42,178 nt of DNA from Bacteroidota bacterium (GTDB lineage: Bacteria > Bacteroidota > Bacteroidia > Chitinophagales > Saprospiraceae): positions 1 to 42,178 of the forward strand of contig BJGN01000011.1 in assembly GCA_014190515.1 (NCBI GenBank), in the 5' to 3' direction. Made by a program: the position numbers and the translations under genes. A model generated the notes under the pieces. That model was not told the DNA's origin, did not search any database, and saw nothing but the letters and a program-made list of their open reading frames with translations. Of the stretch, positions 15,455-26,100 are shown piece by piece. How positions within the stretch are numbered: position 1 is the first letter of the stretch; each line of letters opens with the position of its first letter.

Positions 15455-17085
15455 TGAAGTTATATCATGCGCTTATTTATCTGTTTTTACTCAGTGGTAG
15501 CACCATGGTTTATGCAGATAAATATCCTAAAAATCATAACATTGATATCATACATTATAAGTTTGAACTGAGCTTATCTGATCAGTCAGACGAAATAATG
15601 GGTAAAGCCTCTCTACACATTTTATTTAAAACAGACGATTCAAAAAAAATCCGTCTGGATTTGATAAATAAAACAGATGCGAGAAAAGGTAAAGGTATGA
15701 CTATTGACTCTATATATAGCCCGCATCATAAAATAAAATTCACCCATTCCAATGATGAGGTATTCTTGTTTTTTGATACCCCTCCCAAAAAAGATGAAAA
15801 GCTTGAAATAAGCATTGTCTATCGGGGAATCCCTGCTGGAGGTCTGAAAATTGGCCCCACCAAGTATGGACATCGTAGTTTTTTCAATGAAAACTGGCCG
15901 AATCTGGCACGCCATTGGTTACCTTCTATTGACCATCCTTATGATAAGGCAACCAGTGAATTTTTAGTAAAAGCCCCCTCAAAATACAAAGTGGTATCCA
16001 ATGGATTGTTGCAGGAAGAAACCCATTTGGACAAATCATTTACCCTGACCCATTGGAAACAATCTGTGCCTGTGTCGCCCTGGTTGTTTGTTTTAGGCGT
16101 TGCCGAATTTGCCGTTCAAATGGTGGACGAATTTGAGGGAAAATCCATTCAAACCTGGGTATATCCTCAAGATAGAGAAAAAGGATTCATCGATTTTTCC
16201 TATCCAACCAAAGATGCTCTGACCTTCTTTTCCTCTTATGTAGGTCCATTTGCTTATGAAAAACTGGCAAATATTCAAGCAGCAAGCGTTGGAGGGGGTA
16301 TGGAAACCTCTTCTGCTATCTTTTATGGGGAAAATTTGATAACAGGCAAACCCGATAATAAAAGGCTTCAAGACGTAGTCATCCATGAATTGGCGCATCA
16401 ATGGTTTGGCAATGCAGTGACGGAATCTACCTGGGACGATGCCTGGTTAAGTGAAGGTTTTGCCACTTATTTCACCTTACTTTACCAGGAACATGCTTAT
16501 GGTTACCAGGAATATATCAATGGTCTAAAACTGGCAAAAAGACGTGTAGATAATTACACAAAAACGGACTCCACTTTTAGCATTATCAGTGACCGCACAG
16601 CAGAAAGTGGTATAGTGACAAATACGCTGACCTATCAAAAAGGAGCCTGGATCTTGCACATGTTACGACATAAAATAGGTCATGTTGCTTTTAAAAATGG
16701 CATTCAGGCTTATTACAAAAAATATTTTAACGGTACGGCTACCACCGATGATTTCAGGGCAGAGATGGAAAAGTCTTCCCAAAAAGATTTAAAGACCTTT
16801 TTTCAGCAATGGCTGTATCAACCTGATCCATTAAAAATAAAAACATCTTATGTATACGATGAAACCCTGAAAGAACTTCAATTAAAGATCGAACAGATAC
16901 AGTCTTCCGGTATTATTTTTGAATTTCCTCTGGAGCTGGAAGTGTATAATCCACTACTGAATGGTACCACTTTCCATGAATTTGAGATAAAAGAAAAGAC
17001 GACGCTTCTAAAAATTCCGATGAAACTTGCCCCTGGTGGATTGAAATTTGATCCGAGAAGCATTCTCCTGGCAGAATTTTTTTAA
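15454..17085 (+). CDS. Secreted M1 family aminopeptidase (second of a tandem pair)
   Basis: The 543-residue protein has a signal peptide (about residues 1-21, ending MVYA) and all M1 elements: GGGMETSSAIFYGEN, H311-E-L-A-H315 with E334 as third zinc ligand, and TYQKGAWILHMLR with the catalytic tyrosine. It resembles the first gene in layout but is clearly divergent, especially at the substrate motif (GGGMETS against PGMEHQT). The pair therefore looks like an old duplication with altered specificity. It overlaps the upstream gene by one base. Confidence 0.93.
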   Translation: MKLYHALIYLFLLSGSTMVYADKYPKNHNIDIIHYKFELSLSDQSDEIMGKASLHILFKTDDSKKIRLDLINKTDARKGKGMTIDSIYSPHHKIKFTHSNDEVFLFFDTPPKKDEKLEISIVYRGIPAGGLKIGPTKYGHRSFFNENWPNLARHWLPSIDHPYDKATSEFLVKAPSKYKVVSNGLLQEETHLDKSFTLTHWKQSVPVSPWLFVLGVAEFAVQMVDEFEGKSIQTWVYPQDREKGFIDFSYPTKDALTFFSSYVGPFAYEKLANIQAASVGGGMETSSAIFYGENLITGKPDNKRLQDVVIHELAHQWFGNAVTESTWDDAWLSEGFATYFTLLYQEHAYGYQEYINGLKLAKRRVDNYTKTDSTFSIISDRTAESGIVTNTLTYQKGAWILHMLRHKIGHVAFKNGIQAYYKKYFNGTATTDDFRAEMEKSSQKDLKTFFQQWLYQPDPLKIKTSYVYDETLKELQLKIEQIQSSGIIFEFPLELEVYNPLLNGTTFHEFEIKEKTTLLKIPMKLAPGGLKFDPRSILLAEFF

Positions 17086-17176
17086 GTTTATCTTATGACA
17101 AATCATTATGACTTCTATTTTGATAATACCCTAAATTTATCACTTGAAATTATTTACTTTACAAAAAAATCAACCT

Positions 17177-17935
17177 ATGACCCGAATGATTGGCATGATA
17201 GCCACCCTCCTGTTTTTACATATCCATGTAAATTCAACTGCCCAAAATGCAGATAACCGATATTTTGAAATGCGTACTTACACCTGCCATCCTGAAAAAA
17301 GACCAGACCTCATCAAACGATTTCAGGATCATACCCTTCGGCTGTTAAAAAAGCATGGTATTGATAACGTAGCTTATTTTTTACCCACTAAGGAAGATGT
17401 TTATTCGCTCACTTTCATTTTAGGATATCCGTCACAAGAAATGAGAGATAAACTATGGAACGAATTTGGCGCTGACCCAAAATGGAAAAAAGCAGCGGCG
17501 AAATCGGAGGCGAATGGTAAATTGGTAGCGAAAGTAGATCAGACTTTTTTAAAAATGGTTCCTGAATTAACTACGGCTATTTCTCCAAATACGGTAGCTT
17601 TAAATCAGGTTTTTGAGTTAAGGACTTACACCTGTTTGCCAAATCGTCTTCCGGCATTGAAAGCCAGATTCCGGGATCATACCCGTGCCTTATTCGAAAA
17701 ACATGGTATGAAAAATGTGGTATATTGGGAGAGCATTGAAAAGGATGGAAACCAGCCTAAATTGATTTATTTGTTGTCCCATAGCAGTGAAGCAGCGGCA
17801 AAAGCGTCTTTTGATGCCTTCCGTATTGATCCTGAATGGGTTAAAGCCAGAGATAATTCTGAGGCCGACGGTAAAATTGTAGAAAAGGTGGAATCAGTAT
17901 TCCTAAAACCACTCCCTTTTTCCCCTTTAAAATAA
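17177..17935 (+). CDS. Secreted protein with two NIPSNAP domains
   Basis: I start at ATG 17177 (252 residues), which gives a signal peptide (MTRMIGMIATLL to STAQ); the TTG at 17144 would precede it with a charged stretch. Two copies of the NIPSNAP fold (dimeric alpha-beta barrel-like) follow, at about residues 30-135 and 145-250. They open with FEMRTYTCHPEKR and FELRTYTCLPNRL and share a DPxW and SEANGK/SEADGK ending. The biochemical role of exported NIPSNAP proteins is not known. It follows the M1 pair by 91 bases and converges with the aminotransferase gene. Confidence 0.88.
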   Translation: MTRMIGMIATLLFLHIHVNSTAQNADNRYFEMRTYTCHPEKRPDLIKRFQDHTLRLLKKHGIDNVAYFLPTKEDVYSLTFILGYPSQEMRDKLWNEFGADPKWKKAAAKSEANGKLVAKVDQTFLKMVPELTTAISPNTVALNQVFELRTYTCLPNRLPALKARFRDHTRALFEKHGMKNVVYWESIEKDGNQPKLIYLLSHSSEAAAKASFDAFRIDPEWVKARDNSEADGKIVEKVESVFLKPLPFSPLK

Positions 17936-17945
17936 ATATCTGATA

Positions 17946-19067
17946 TCAGCTATAGATTTTCTGCATGGCTATACGAAATTGTTGCATTTCCTCCATAGTA
18001 CCTGTAGAAATTCTGCTCCACTCGATAAGGGGAGGGAAAGGTCTTCCAGCCTGAACTCCCCACTTTTCTAACTCCTTATTAAATGCACCCAATTCTTTTT
18101 TGGGTTTGAAAAATACGAAATTAGTATGCGAGGGCATGTAAACCAGGCCTAAATTGTCCAACGTTGCATATATATGGTCTTTTGCCTCCTTATTTTTCAA
18201 TAAACTAAAAGCATAAAAGGCCTTATCGGCCAATGCCTCTTTAGCGGCAACCATACCCACGGTACCTACAAAAGCAACCCTATTGGCTATTAATTTCGAG
18301 GCCATCACTGGATTTGCCACCAAATAGCCCATTCTTAGTCCGGCGAGACCATAAACCTTTGAAAAAGTTCTGGACACAATAACATTTAGCCCTTGCTTGA
18401 CCAATTCCACCATGCTCGGATAATCAGGGGTGGTGATAAAATCAAAATACGCTTCATCGACAAAAACCGTAGTTTTCTCTGCCGCTTGTTTACAAAAAGA
18501 CCTCAAGTCATTCTCTGGAATCAAGGTACCTGTTGGATTATTCGGATTACAAACGAAGACGAGCTTTGTGTTTTCATTTATTCTATCAGCCATACCCACC
18601 AAATCGTGATCTAGGGAAGGCGTAACGGGAATCTTATGAATTTTTGCGCCAAACTGTTCAGCATAAACCATAAGTGAATTGAAAGTAGGATCTGGTGCAA
18701 TGATTTCACCTCCTTTCCAACCTAAGGTAAGACCGGTTATTTTTAACCCTTCTGTAGAACCAGCCGTGAGTACGATGTGGTCCTTGCTCACTCCCTCCCA
18801 ATCGGCAATGGCTTGCAATAACTCATCCTGATAAGAAAAAGGGTATCTGCAAACCACATCCATTTTGTCAATGATCGCCTTTTTTACCCGTTCAGAAGGG
18901 CCGTAAGGATTTTCATTTGAACTCAAGCGAGCCATTGGATTACCCACCAATGGCATGAATGGCTGCTCAGCCAAACTTTCGGTGGCAGATAACTTTTGCT
19001 GCAGGGAAAGCGAGGCCAGCGCTAAACCGCTTAATCGAAGCCAATCTCTTCTTGAAACAGGTTGCAT
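17946..19067 (-). CDS. Tat-exported PLP-dependent aminotransferase (histidinol-phosphate aminotransferase-like, fold type I)
   Basis: The 373-residue protein starts with a twin-arginine signal (SRRDWLRLSG, then an Ala/Leu-rich stretch to about residue 28). The class I/II aminotransferase fold follows: SSNENPYGP near the start, CNPNNPTG (about 173-180), D204-E-A-Y for the pyridine nitrogen, and SRTFSKVYGLAGLRMGY with K237 as Schiff-base lysine. It resembles HisC in layout, but the export signal argues against a housekeeping histidine role. Tat export makes sense for an enzyme that must bind PLP before crossing the membrane. Substrate is unknown. A candidate promoter lies 45 bases upstream. Confidence 0.88.
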   Translation of the reverse strand: MQPVSRRDWLRLSGLALASLSLQQKLSATESLAEQPFMPLVGNPMARLSSNENPYGPSERVKKAIIDKMDVVCRYPFSYQDELLQAIADWEGVSKDHIVLTAGSTEGLKITGLTLGWKGGEIIAPDPTFNSLMVYAEQFGAKIHKIPVTPSLDHDLVGMADRINENTKLVFVCNPNNPTGTLIPENDLRSFCKQAAEKTTVFVDEAYFDFITTPDYPSMVELVKQGLNVIVSRTFSKVYGLAGLRMGYLVANPVMASKLIANRVAFVGTVGMVAAKEALADKAFYAFSLLKNKEAKDHIYATLDNLGLVYMPSHTNFVFFKPKKELGAFNKELEKWGVQAGRPFPPLIEWSRISTGTMEEMQQFRIAMQKIYS

Positions 19068-19111
19068 ACTTTAAAAATTAGGGTTTTCTGAAATAAAATC
19101 TCGAATTACTT

Positions 19112-19145
19112 CAAAAATAAGAAAACCAATCTTAAGTAGAACAAA
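19112..19145 (-). promoter_or_regulatory. Candidate promoter of the aminotransferase gene
   Basis: On the minus strand TTTG (19145-19142) and TATTTTTG (19119-19112) match the Bacteroidota -33 and -7 elements, with a 22-base spacer that is at the long end of the accepted range. The -7 box is 44 bases before the start codon. This suggests that the gene is transcribed apart from the adhesin operon upstream. Confidence 0.4.
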
Positions 19146-19193
19146 ATCCCTAAAAAATAAAAACCTTTTACTAAACTGCGTAAAAATTAGTCT

Positions 19194-20150
19194 TTATTTC
19201 TTCTTCTTGGTTATTTTAGGCCTTGCTGTCAACTGATAGGTAAATGAAAAAACATGGTCTCCAGCGGAGAAATTACCCCCTGTTAATGGAAAATCAAACT
19301 GATACCCAATACCAAAAGGATGTTTGGATACCAGGGCATTTAAGCCGACAGACTGGCTTCCTGTGATGGTCCGGTAACTGGAATTCCTATAAACAGGTGC
19401 CAGGCTGAAAAAAGATCCTTGTGCGGTCATAAATCTGACCTCTCCCAAAATATCTAATTGATAATCAGCATTCTCCTGCGTTCTTACAAGCATACTTGGT
19501 CGTATCACTATCTTATCCTTTATTGGCAATTCCAATCCGGTAGATACAAAAACGGTGAAGGCATTCTGAAGATCATTTTCATCGGTAAAAACAGGATTGA
19601 AAAAAGGTAGAAAATTATAGGCAGACACACCTAGAAAAAAACCATGCGTGAAGAAATTAAATCCAACATTAAAGTTAGGAGCTAAATGATTGAATTTTGA
19701 ATCATCGTTAAATACATCATCCGTAACGCCCAGGTCTAAAAAGTTCTTTAATTCAATCCTATATTGATTCATATTTGCTGACAATCCGAAGGAAAATCCC
19801 GACGGTTTTTTATCCCCTTTTTTAGTGGTAAGGATATGATAGGCAAAAGTTGTTTCAAGGCCTGCATACGAACTGGCTCCATTCTGATCCTTGAATAAAT
19901 TAAAACCCACTCCAATTTTACTTTTTGAAAAAGGATAATCTGCGGAAATAACTTGTGAATTAGGGGAATTTTTGAAGCCCGCCAATTGCTTTTTGTATAT
20001 CAATGTGGCACTTCCATGTCCCTGACTCCCGGCTAATGCTGGATTGGTTAAATAAGGTTTGAAAAAATTCTGATTCTGGAAAAGAAAATTCTGCCCGCTT
20101 ACAGCGAAATTCAAACCCAACAAAAATGAAAAGAAAATAATACCTCTCAT
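19194..20150 (-). CDS. PorP/SprF family type IX secretion-associated outer-membrane protein
   Basis: The 318-residue protein has a signal peptide (about residues 1-19, ending VSGQ) and the family opening NFFKPYLTNPALAGSQG, followed by alternating amphipathic strands of an outer-membrane beta-barrel. Family members such as SprF of Flavobacterium johnsoniae are needed for secretion or attachment of a partner carrying a type B (gliding-type) sorting domain, and are usually encoded right beside it. Here the giant adhesin ends 7 bases upstream, so this is very likely its dedicated partner. The C-terminus is basic (KKKK). Confidence 0.93.
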   Translation of the reverse strand: MRGIIFFSFLLGLNFAVSGQNFLFQNQNFFKPYLTNPALAGSQGHGSATLIYKKQLAGFKNSPNSQVISADYPFSKSKIGVGFNLFKDQNGASSYAGLETTFAYHILTTKKGDKKPSGFSFGLSANMNQYRIELKNFLDLGVTDDVFNDDSKFNHLAPNFNVGFNFFTHGFFLGVSAYNFLPFFNPVFTDENDLQNAFTVFVSTGLELPIKDKIVIRPSMLVRTQENADYQLDILGEVRFMTAQGSFFSLAPVYRNSSYRTITGSQSVGLNALVSKHPFGIGYQFDFPLTGGNFSAGDHVFSFTYQLTARPKITKKKK

Positions 20151-20157
20151 GATTTAA

Positions 20158-23100
20158 TTACTTTATTAAAGTGAAATTCCCCTTGCGGATATCCTCTTTA
20201 GTTACCTGAATAACATACCAATAGTCGCCTGCAGAGGCAGGAATCTGTCCAATCATTCCATCCCAACCTAGGGAGTCTCCTGCATATTCAACGAGTAATC
20301 TACCTGTTCTATCGAAAATATACACCTTAGATTCCGGGTAGAAAACAAGTGCTGGATTTTCCCAGCGATCATTATTGCCATCGCCATTTGGAGTGAAAAA
20401 GCTGGAAAGTTTAATCTCACTGTCTATCACATTGAATTGGGTTTGACAGGTTTTGTCGCCTACGGTAATCTTAAAGCCCGCAAAACCTGTAGTCGTTGGC
20501 GTTCCGGTTACTTTATAACTTAGGGTACCACCCATTGGATTTAATCTTAAGGAATCTCCCGTAAGCGTTAAGCCTGCTACACCTGTTGAAGAAAGGGTTA
20601 AAGGACCAACTTTTCCGTTGTTACCGCCTTGATAATTAATCTTCAATACCCCAGTATATTCCACATCTTTTCCAAGATCATCCGGAGTCAATTGGCTGCT
20701 ATTACAATCAAAAGAGGATAATTTTGGTAATAATAAGGTCACTGGCAATTCTACGATACAAGTTTTTGCACCAAAAGCTATGTTAAATATTGCCTTTCCA
20801 GTATCGGCTGGAACGCCCGTTGCCACCCATTCTAATGATCCATTACCCACTGCCAGCTTCCCAGGTTGAAGGGTAAGATTGAGGCCAGTAACTCCGGTGG
20901 ATGAAAGGTTCATTCCTGTAAAATCGCCCCCATTACCGCCTTTGTAGGACAAAATGATAACCCCTGAATACGGTTCGCCTTTATAAATTTCCATATTGTC
21001 GATGAGGTAAGTTCCGCAAAACAAGGAATCGACCTGATCATTTTTGTTGACAGTAATGGTTCCAGTTGCATTTAAAATGCCACAACCACCGGTTAAAGCA
21101 ATACTATAGTTGAAAATACCGCTTATTGTTGGTACACCACTAATAGTTACCACATTTGCCGACCACACTGCACTTACGCCATCTGGCAGCCCAGTTGCGG
21201 CCCCTATTCCAGAAATACCCGTGGTTGTATGCGTAATATTTGTAAGCAGCCTGTTAATATTTAACGCAGGTGTTGAAGAAGCTGGGGTCACTGAACTGAC
21301 TGGAGAAACGGTGATGGTTCCCGTGGCGCTGCCAGTTCCGCAACCACCCGTTAAAGGAATGGTATAATTAAAAGTACCGCTTACAGAAGGGGAACCACTT
21401 AATCTTATGGTATTAGCCGACCACGACGCGTTTATACCTTGTGGCAACCCGGTGGCCACACCAATACCGGTCGCCCCTGTGGTATTATGTGTAATAGTTG
21501 TCAGCGCTGTATTAACGCATAAAGTTGGTGTTGAACTTGGAGCACTTACCGTATTGTTTACTCCAACGGTTATACTTCCCGTTGCATTCACCAAACCACA
21601 ACCTCCGGTTAAAGGAATGGTATAATTAAAGGTTCCACTTTCGCGAGGGGTTCCACTGATTGTCAATACGTTGGCTGACCAATTGGCTATTAAACCCGCT
21701 GGAAGGCCCGTCGAGAGGCCTATGCCTGTCGCACCCGACGTTGTATGTGTTATATTTGTTAAAACGGTATTGACACACAAAGCAGGCGTTGAACTAGCTA
21801 CACTCACTGTATTTCCGGAAGTAACGGCAAGGGTAGTACTTGCTGTTGTTTGACAACCACGGCTATCCGTTACGGTTACAGTATAAACACCCGCTGCACT
21901 TGCCTTAATACTGCTACTTGTACTTCCCTGGGCATTACTCCACAGGTAGGAACTTATTAACGCACCCGCATTTGTTTCCGCATTTACCCTAAGAGTGACT
22001 TCGTTCGCCGGACAAAGAATACCTTCATTAGATACCCTTCCGCTATTTTCACTAACCACTACATTTGTTTGAATACCAAACGATGGCTCCATAATTTCTA
22101 TAGACCTTACTGCTTTACAGCTATTTACACTACTTTCTGTTACAGTTACCTGGTAATTTCCTTTTGGAAGATTTGTCAGGGAAGCAGCAGTAGCACCCCC
22201 GGCATTCGATGACCAGACAAAAGTATATGGAGAAGATCCATTACTTACATTAAGCGAAATAGTACCATCAGAAGCCCCCGGGCAAACCACATCTGTTTTC
22301 GACACACCAATAATTAACGGAATACTTCTATCAGTTAAGGTAGCTGTTGCCACTCCACTACAACCCTTTTCATCGGTCACGGTCACTTTGTACTGACCTT
22401 GTATTAAGCCAGAAATAGTTGGCGAGACTGAGCCGTTGCTCCAAAGGTAAGACCAACCATTGCCCGTTGAAACCGACGCAGATCCCGTTTGATTCAACAA
22501 ACAATCTGTGTTCGTCACAGAAACGGAAGGTTTGGGTTTGCTGTTAACTAACACAATAGTTTTTGCTACGGAAATACAACCATCGGAGTCAGAAGCTGTC
22601 ACTGAATATTCAGAAGATAAAGCAGGTGAAACAATCAAAATGGATTTTGTTTCTCCTCCGCTCCATGCATAAGAAGCTGCTCCTTTGGCATTTAACACCA
22701 CACTTTCTCCTTCACATATCGTACCATCGTTATTTAATAAGCCCGATTTATCTGTTACGACAATAGAAACATCATTTGTTGCTTTTACGGTAATCGAACC
22801 TGTTGCGCTTACTGCGCCACAACCACCTATCAATGGAATCATATAATTAAAGGTTCCACTTTCCGATGGTGAACCACTAATAGTGATTTTATTTGCCGCC
22901 CAGGCAGCTGTTACCCCTTCAGGTAACCCTGTTGCTTTACCAATACCTGTCGCTCCCGTTGTTGTATGGGTAATATCTGTTAATAATCCATCGATGCACA
23001 GCGTGGGTGTTGAACTTGCCACGCCAACCAAATTATCAGGTGCCAATGTTAAGGTATTACTTGCCGTTGTCTGACAGCCCCTGCTATCTGTTACAGTAAC

Positions 23101-26100
23101 TATATATAATCCTGCCGCACTTACATTAATGCTATTACTTGAACTACCTGATGCATTATTCCAAGAATAAGAACTGATGGTTGCGCCTGAGGTAGCCGCT
23201 GCGCTTACCGTGATGGTGGCTGCATCGGAAGGACAGATAATTCCATCATTCGCCTGCGCACCACTATTCTCCCTTATCACCATATTCGTTTGTACCCCAA
23301 ACGATGGCTCAAAAATTTCGATAGAACTTACCACCTTACAGCTATTAGCACTTCCCTCTGTCACCGTTACTGAATAGCTGCCTCTGGAAAGATTCGATAG
23401 ATTAGCCGAAGTTGCTCCACGAGCGTTAGAGGACCAGGCATAAGTGTATGGAGAAGATCCACCAACCACATTGAGCCTGATTGTTCCATTCGACCCACCC
23501 TGACAAATAACATCTGTTTTGGTTATTCCAATGGTTATTGGTAGGCTTACATCCTTTAGTGTCGCCATAGCGGTTCCCTTACAACCCTTTTCATCGGTCA
23601 CCGTAAGATTATACTGGCCTTGAGATAGTCCGGAGATACCTGCTGTAGTTAACCCATTGCTCCAAAGATAAGACCAACCACTTCCAGTAGAAGCCAAAGC
23701 TGTGCCATTTTGACTTGAAGAACAATTCGGATTTGTTGAGGTAACGGTTGGCACAGGTAAAGTATTTACAACAACCGTTGTTTTAACCATGGCAGTACAA
23801 CCATTATCGGAACTTATTGATACGGTATATTCTGTAGTAGTTTTTGGAGCAACAGAGAGAATTGAACTGGTCTCTCCCCCATTCCACATAAAAGTTGAAC
23901 CACCTTTAGCTATTAAAATAACCTCATCGCCGGCACAAATTGTACCGTCATTATTTACCAATCCAGATTTATCTGTTATCACTATGAAAGCATCATTCGC
24001 CGATGTTACGGTAATGGTACCTCTAGCACTTAAGCTACCGCAACCACCCGTCAATGGAATAGTATAATTGAAAGTACCCGACGCTGTTGGCGTTCCGCTG
24101 ATGGTGATCACGTTCAATGCCCATCGTACAGATACGCCTGCAGGAAGTCCCATTGCGGTGCCTATACCCGTCGCGCCTGTCGTCGTATGCGTTATATTTG
24201 TTAATGCTGAATTAATGCAGAGCGTTGGTGCTGAAGAAGCTACACTCACTTTATTCGCTGGGGTAACTACTATCGTCCCTGTAGCATTAATATCAGCACA
24301 AGCACCAATAATTGAAATTGCATAATTAAAAGTACCGCTTACAACAGGCGTTCCACTGATAATGATACCCTCTGGAATCCAGGATGCCACTACCCCTTCA
24401 GGTAAACCTTTAGAAAAACCTATTCCCACTGCATTGGTTACAGTATGTCTGATTTCTGTAAGCGAGCTATTGATACAGAGTGTTGGGGTTGAAGAAGCTG
24501 CACTCACTGTAATAGAAGGATTAACCACAATGGTACCCGTTGCCTTTACCGTATCACAACCTCCGGTGAGTGGAATACTGTAACTGAAAGTACCCGACGC
24601 CGTTGGCGTTCCACTAATCGTTATTACGTTCGCTGACCATGCTGCAGATACGCCCGCAGGAAGTCCCGTCGCGGTGCCAATACCCGTAGCGCCTGTCGTT
24701 GCATGCGTTATATTTGTTAATGTTGAATTAATACATAATTCAGGCGCCGATGAAGCTGCTGAAACGGTATTCGCTGGTGAAACAATAATAGTTCCCGTAG
24801 CATTTAAACTACCGCAACCACCTTTCAAAGGAATACTGTAAGTAAAAGTACCCGATGCCGTTGGTGTTCCGCTAATCGTTATTACGTTTGCTGACCATGC
24901 TGCAATAACACCCGCAGGAAGTCCTGTCGTAGTGCCTATACCCGTCGCGCCTGTCGTTGTATGCGTAATATTTGTTAAGGCTGTATTAATGCAGACCGTT
25001 GGTGCAGATGAAGCTGCTGAAACGGTATTCGCCGGGGTAACAATAATTGTACCCGTAGCACTTAAATTTCCACAAGCTCCAGTCAAAGGAATACTGTAAG
25101 TAAAAGTACCCGACGCCGTCGGTATTCCGCTAATCGTTATTACGTTTGCTGACCATGCTGCAATAACACCCGCAGGAAGTCCCGTCGCCGTGCCTATACC
25201 CGTCGCTCCCGTGGTCGTATGCGTTATATTTGTTAAGGCTGAATTGATGCATAACGTTGGTGTTGAAGAAGCTACACTTACTGTATTTGCTGGTGTAACC
25301 ACAATAGTACCTGTAGCATTTAAACTATTACATCCACCCGTCAAAGGAATACTGTAAGTAAAAGTACCCGATGCCGATGGTGTTCCGCTGATCGTAATCA
25401 CGTTCGCTGACCATGCTGCCGATACCCCCGCAGGAAGTCCCGTCGCCGTGCCTATTCCCGTCGCTCCCGTGGTCGTATGCGTTATATTTGTTAAGGCTGA
25501 ATTGATGCAGAGCGTTGGTGTAGAAGAAGCTGCACCTACTGTATTATCAGGATTCACCGTTATGGTTCCCGTTGCCGTCACGCTGTCACATCCACCCGTC
25601 AATAAAATACTGTAATTAAAAATACCGGTCACTGTTGGCGTACCAGAAAGAGTTATTCTATCGGAAGCCCATGATGCTAAAACACCCGCAGGAAGTCCCG
25701 TCGCCGTGCCTATTCCCGTCACGCCTGTCGTTGTATGGGTAATATTTGTAAGAACTGTATTTATACATAGCGTTGGTGTAGATGAAGCCACACCCGCACT
25801 ATTCCTAGGAGTTACCCTGATAACCCCAATGGCACTCAAAGTATCACAACCCCCTGTGAGTGGAATTAAATATACATATACGCCAGAAACCAAAGGCTTT
25901 CCGCTAATCGTTATGACGTCAGCTGCCCACTCTGCAGTGACCCCGTCAGGAAGACCTGTCGCGGTACCAATGCCGGTTGCTCCCCTTGTTCTGTGGGTGA
26001 TATTGGTTAGCGTTGTATTAACACATAGAGTAGGTGACGAACTGGCTATAGTCACTGTATTGGAGGGTATTACGGTAATAGTACCTATAGCGATTGAAAC

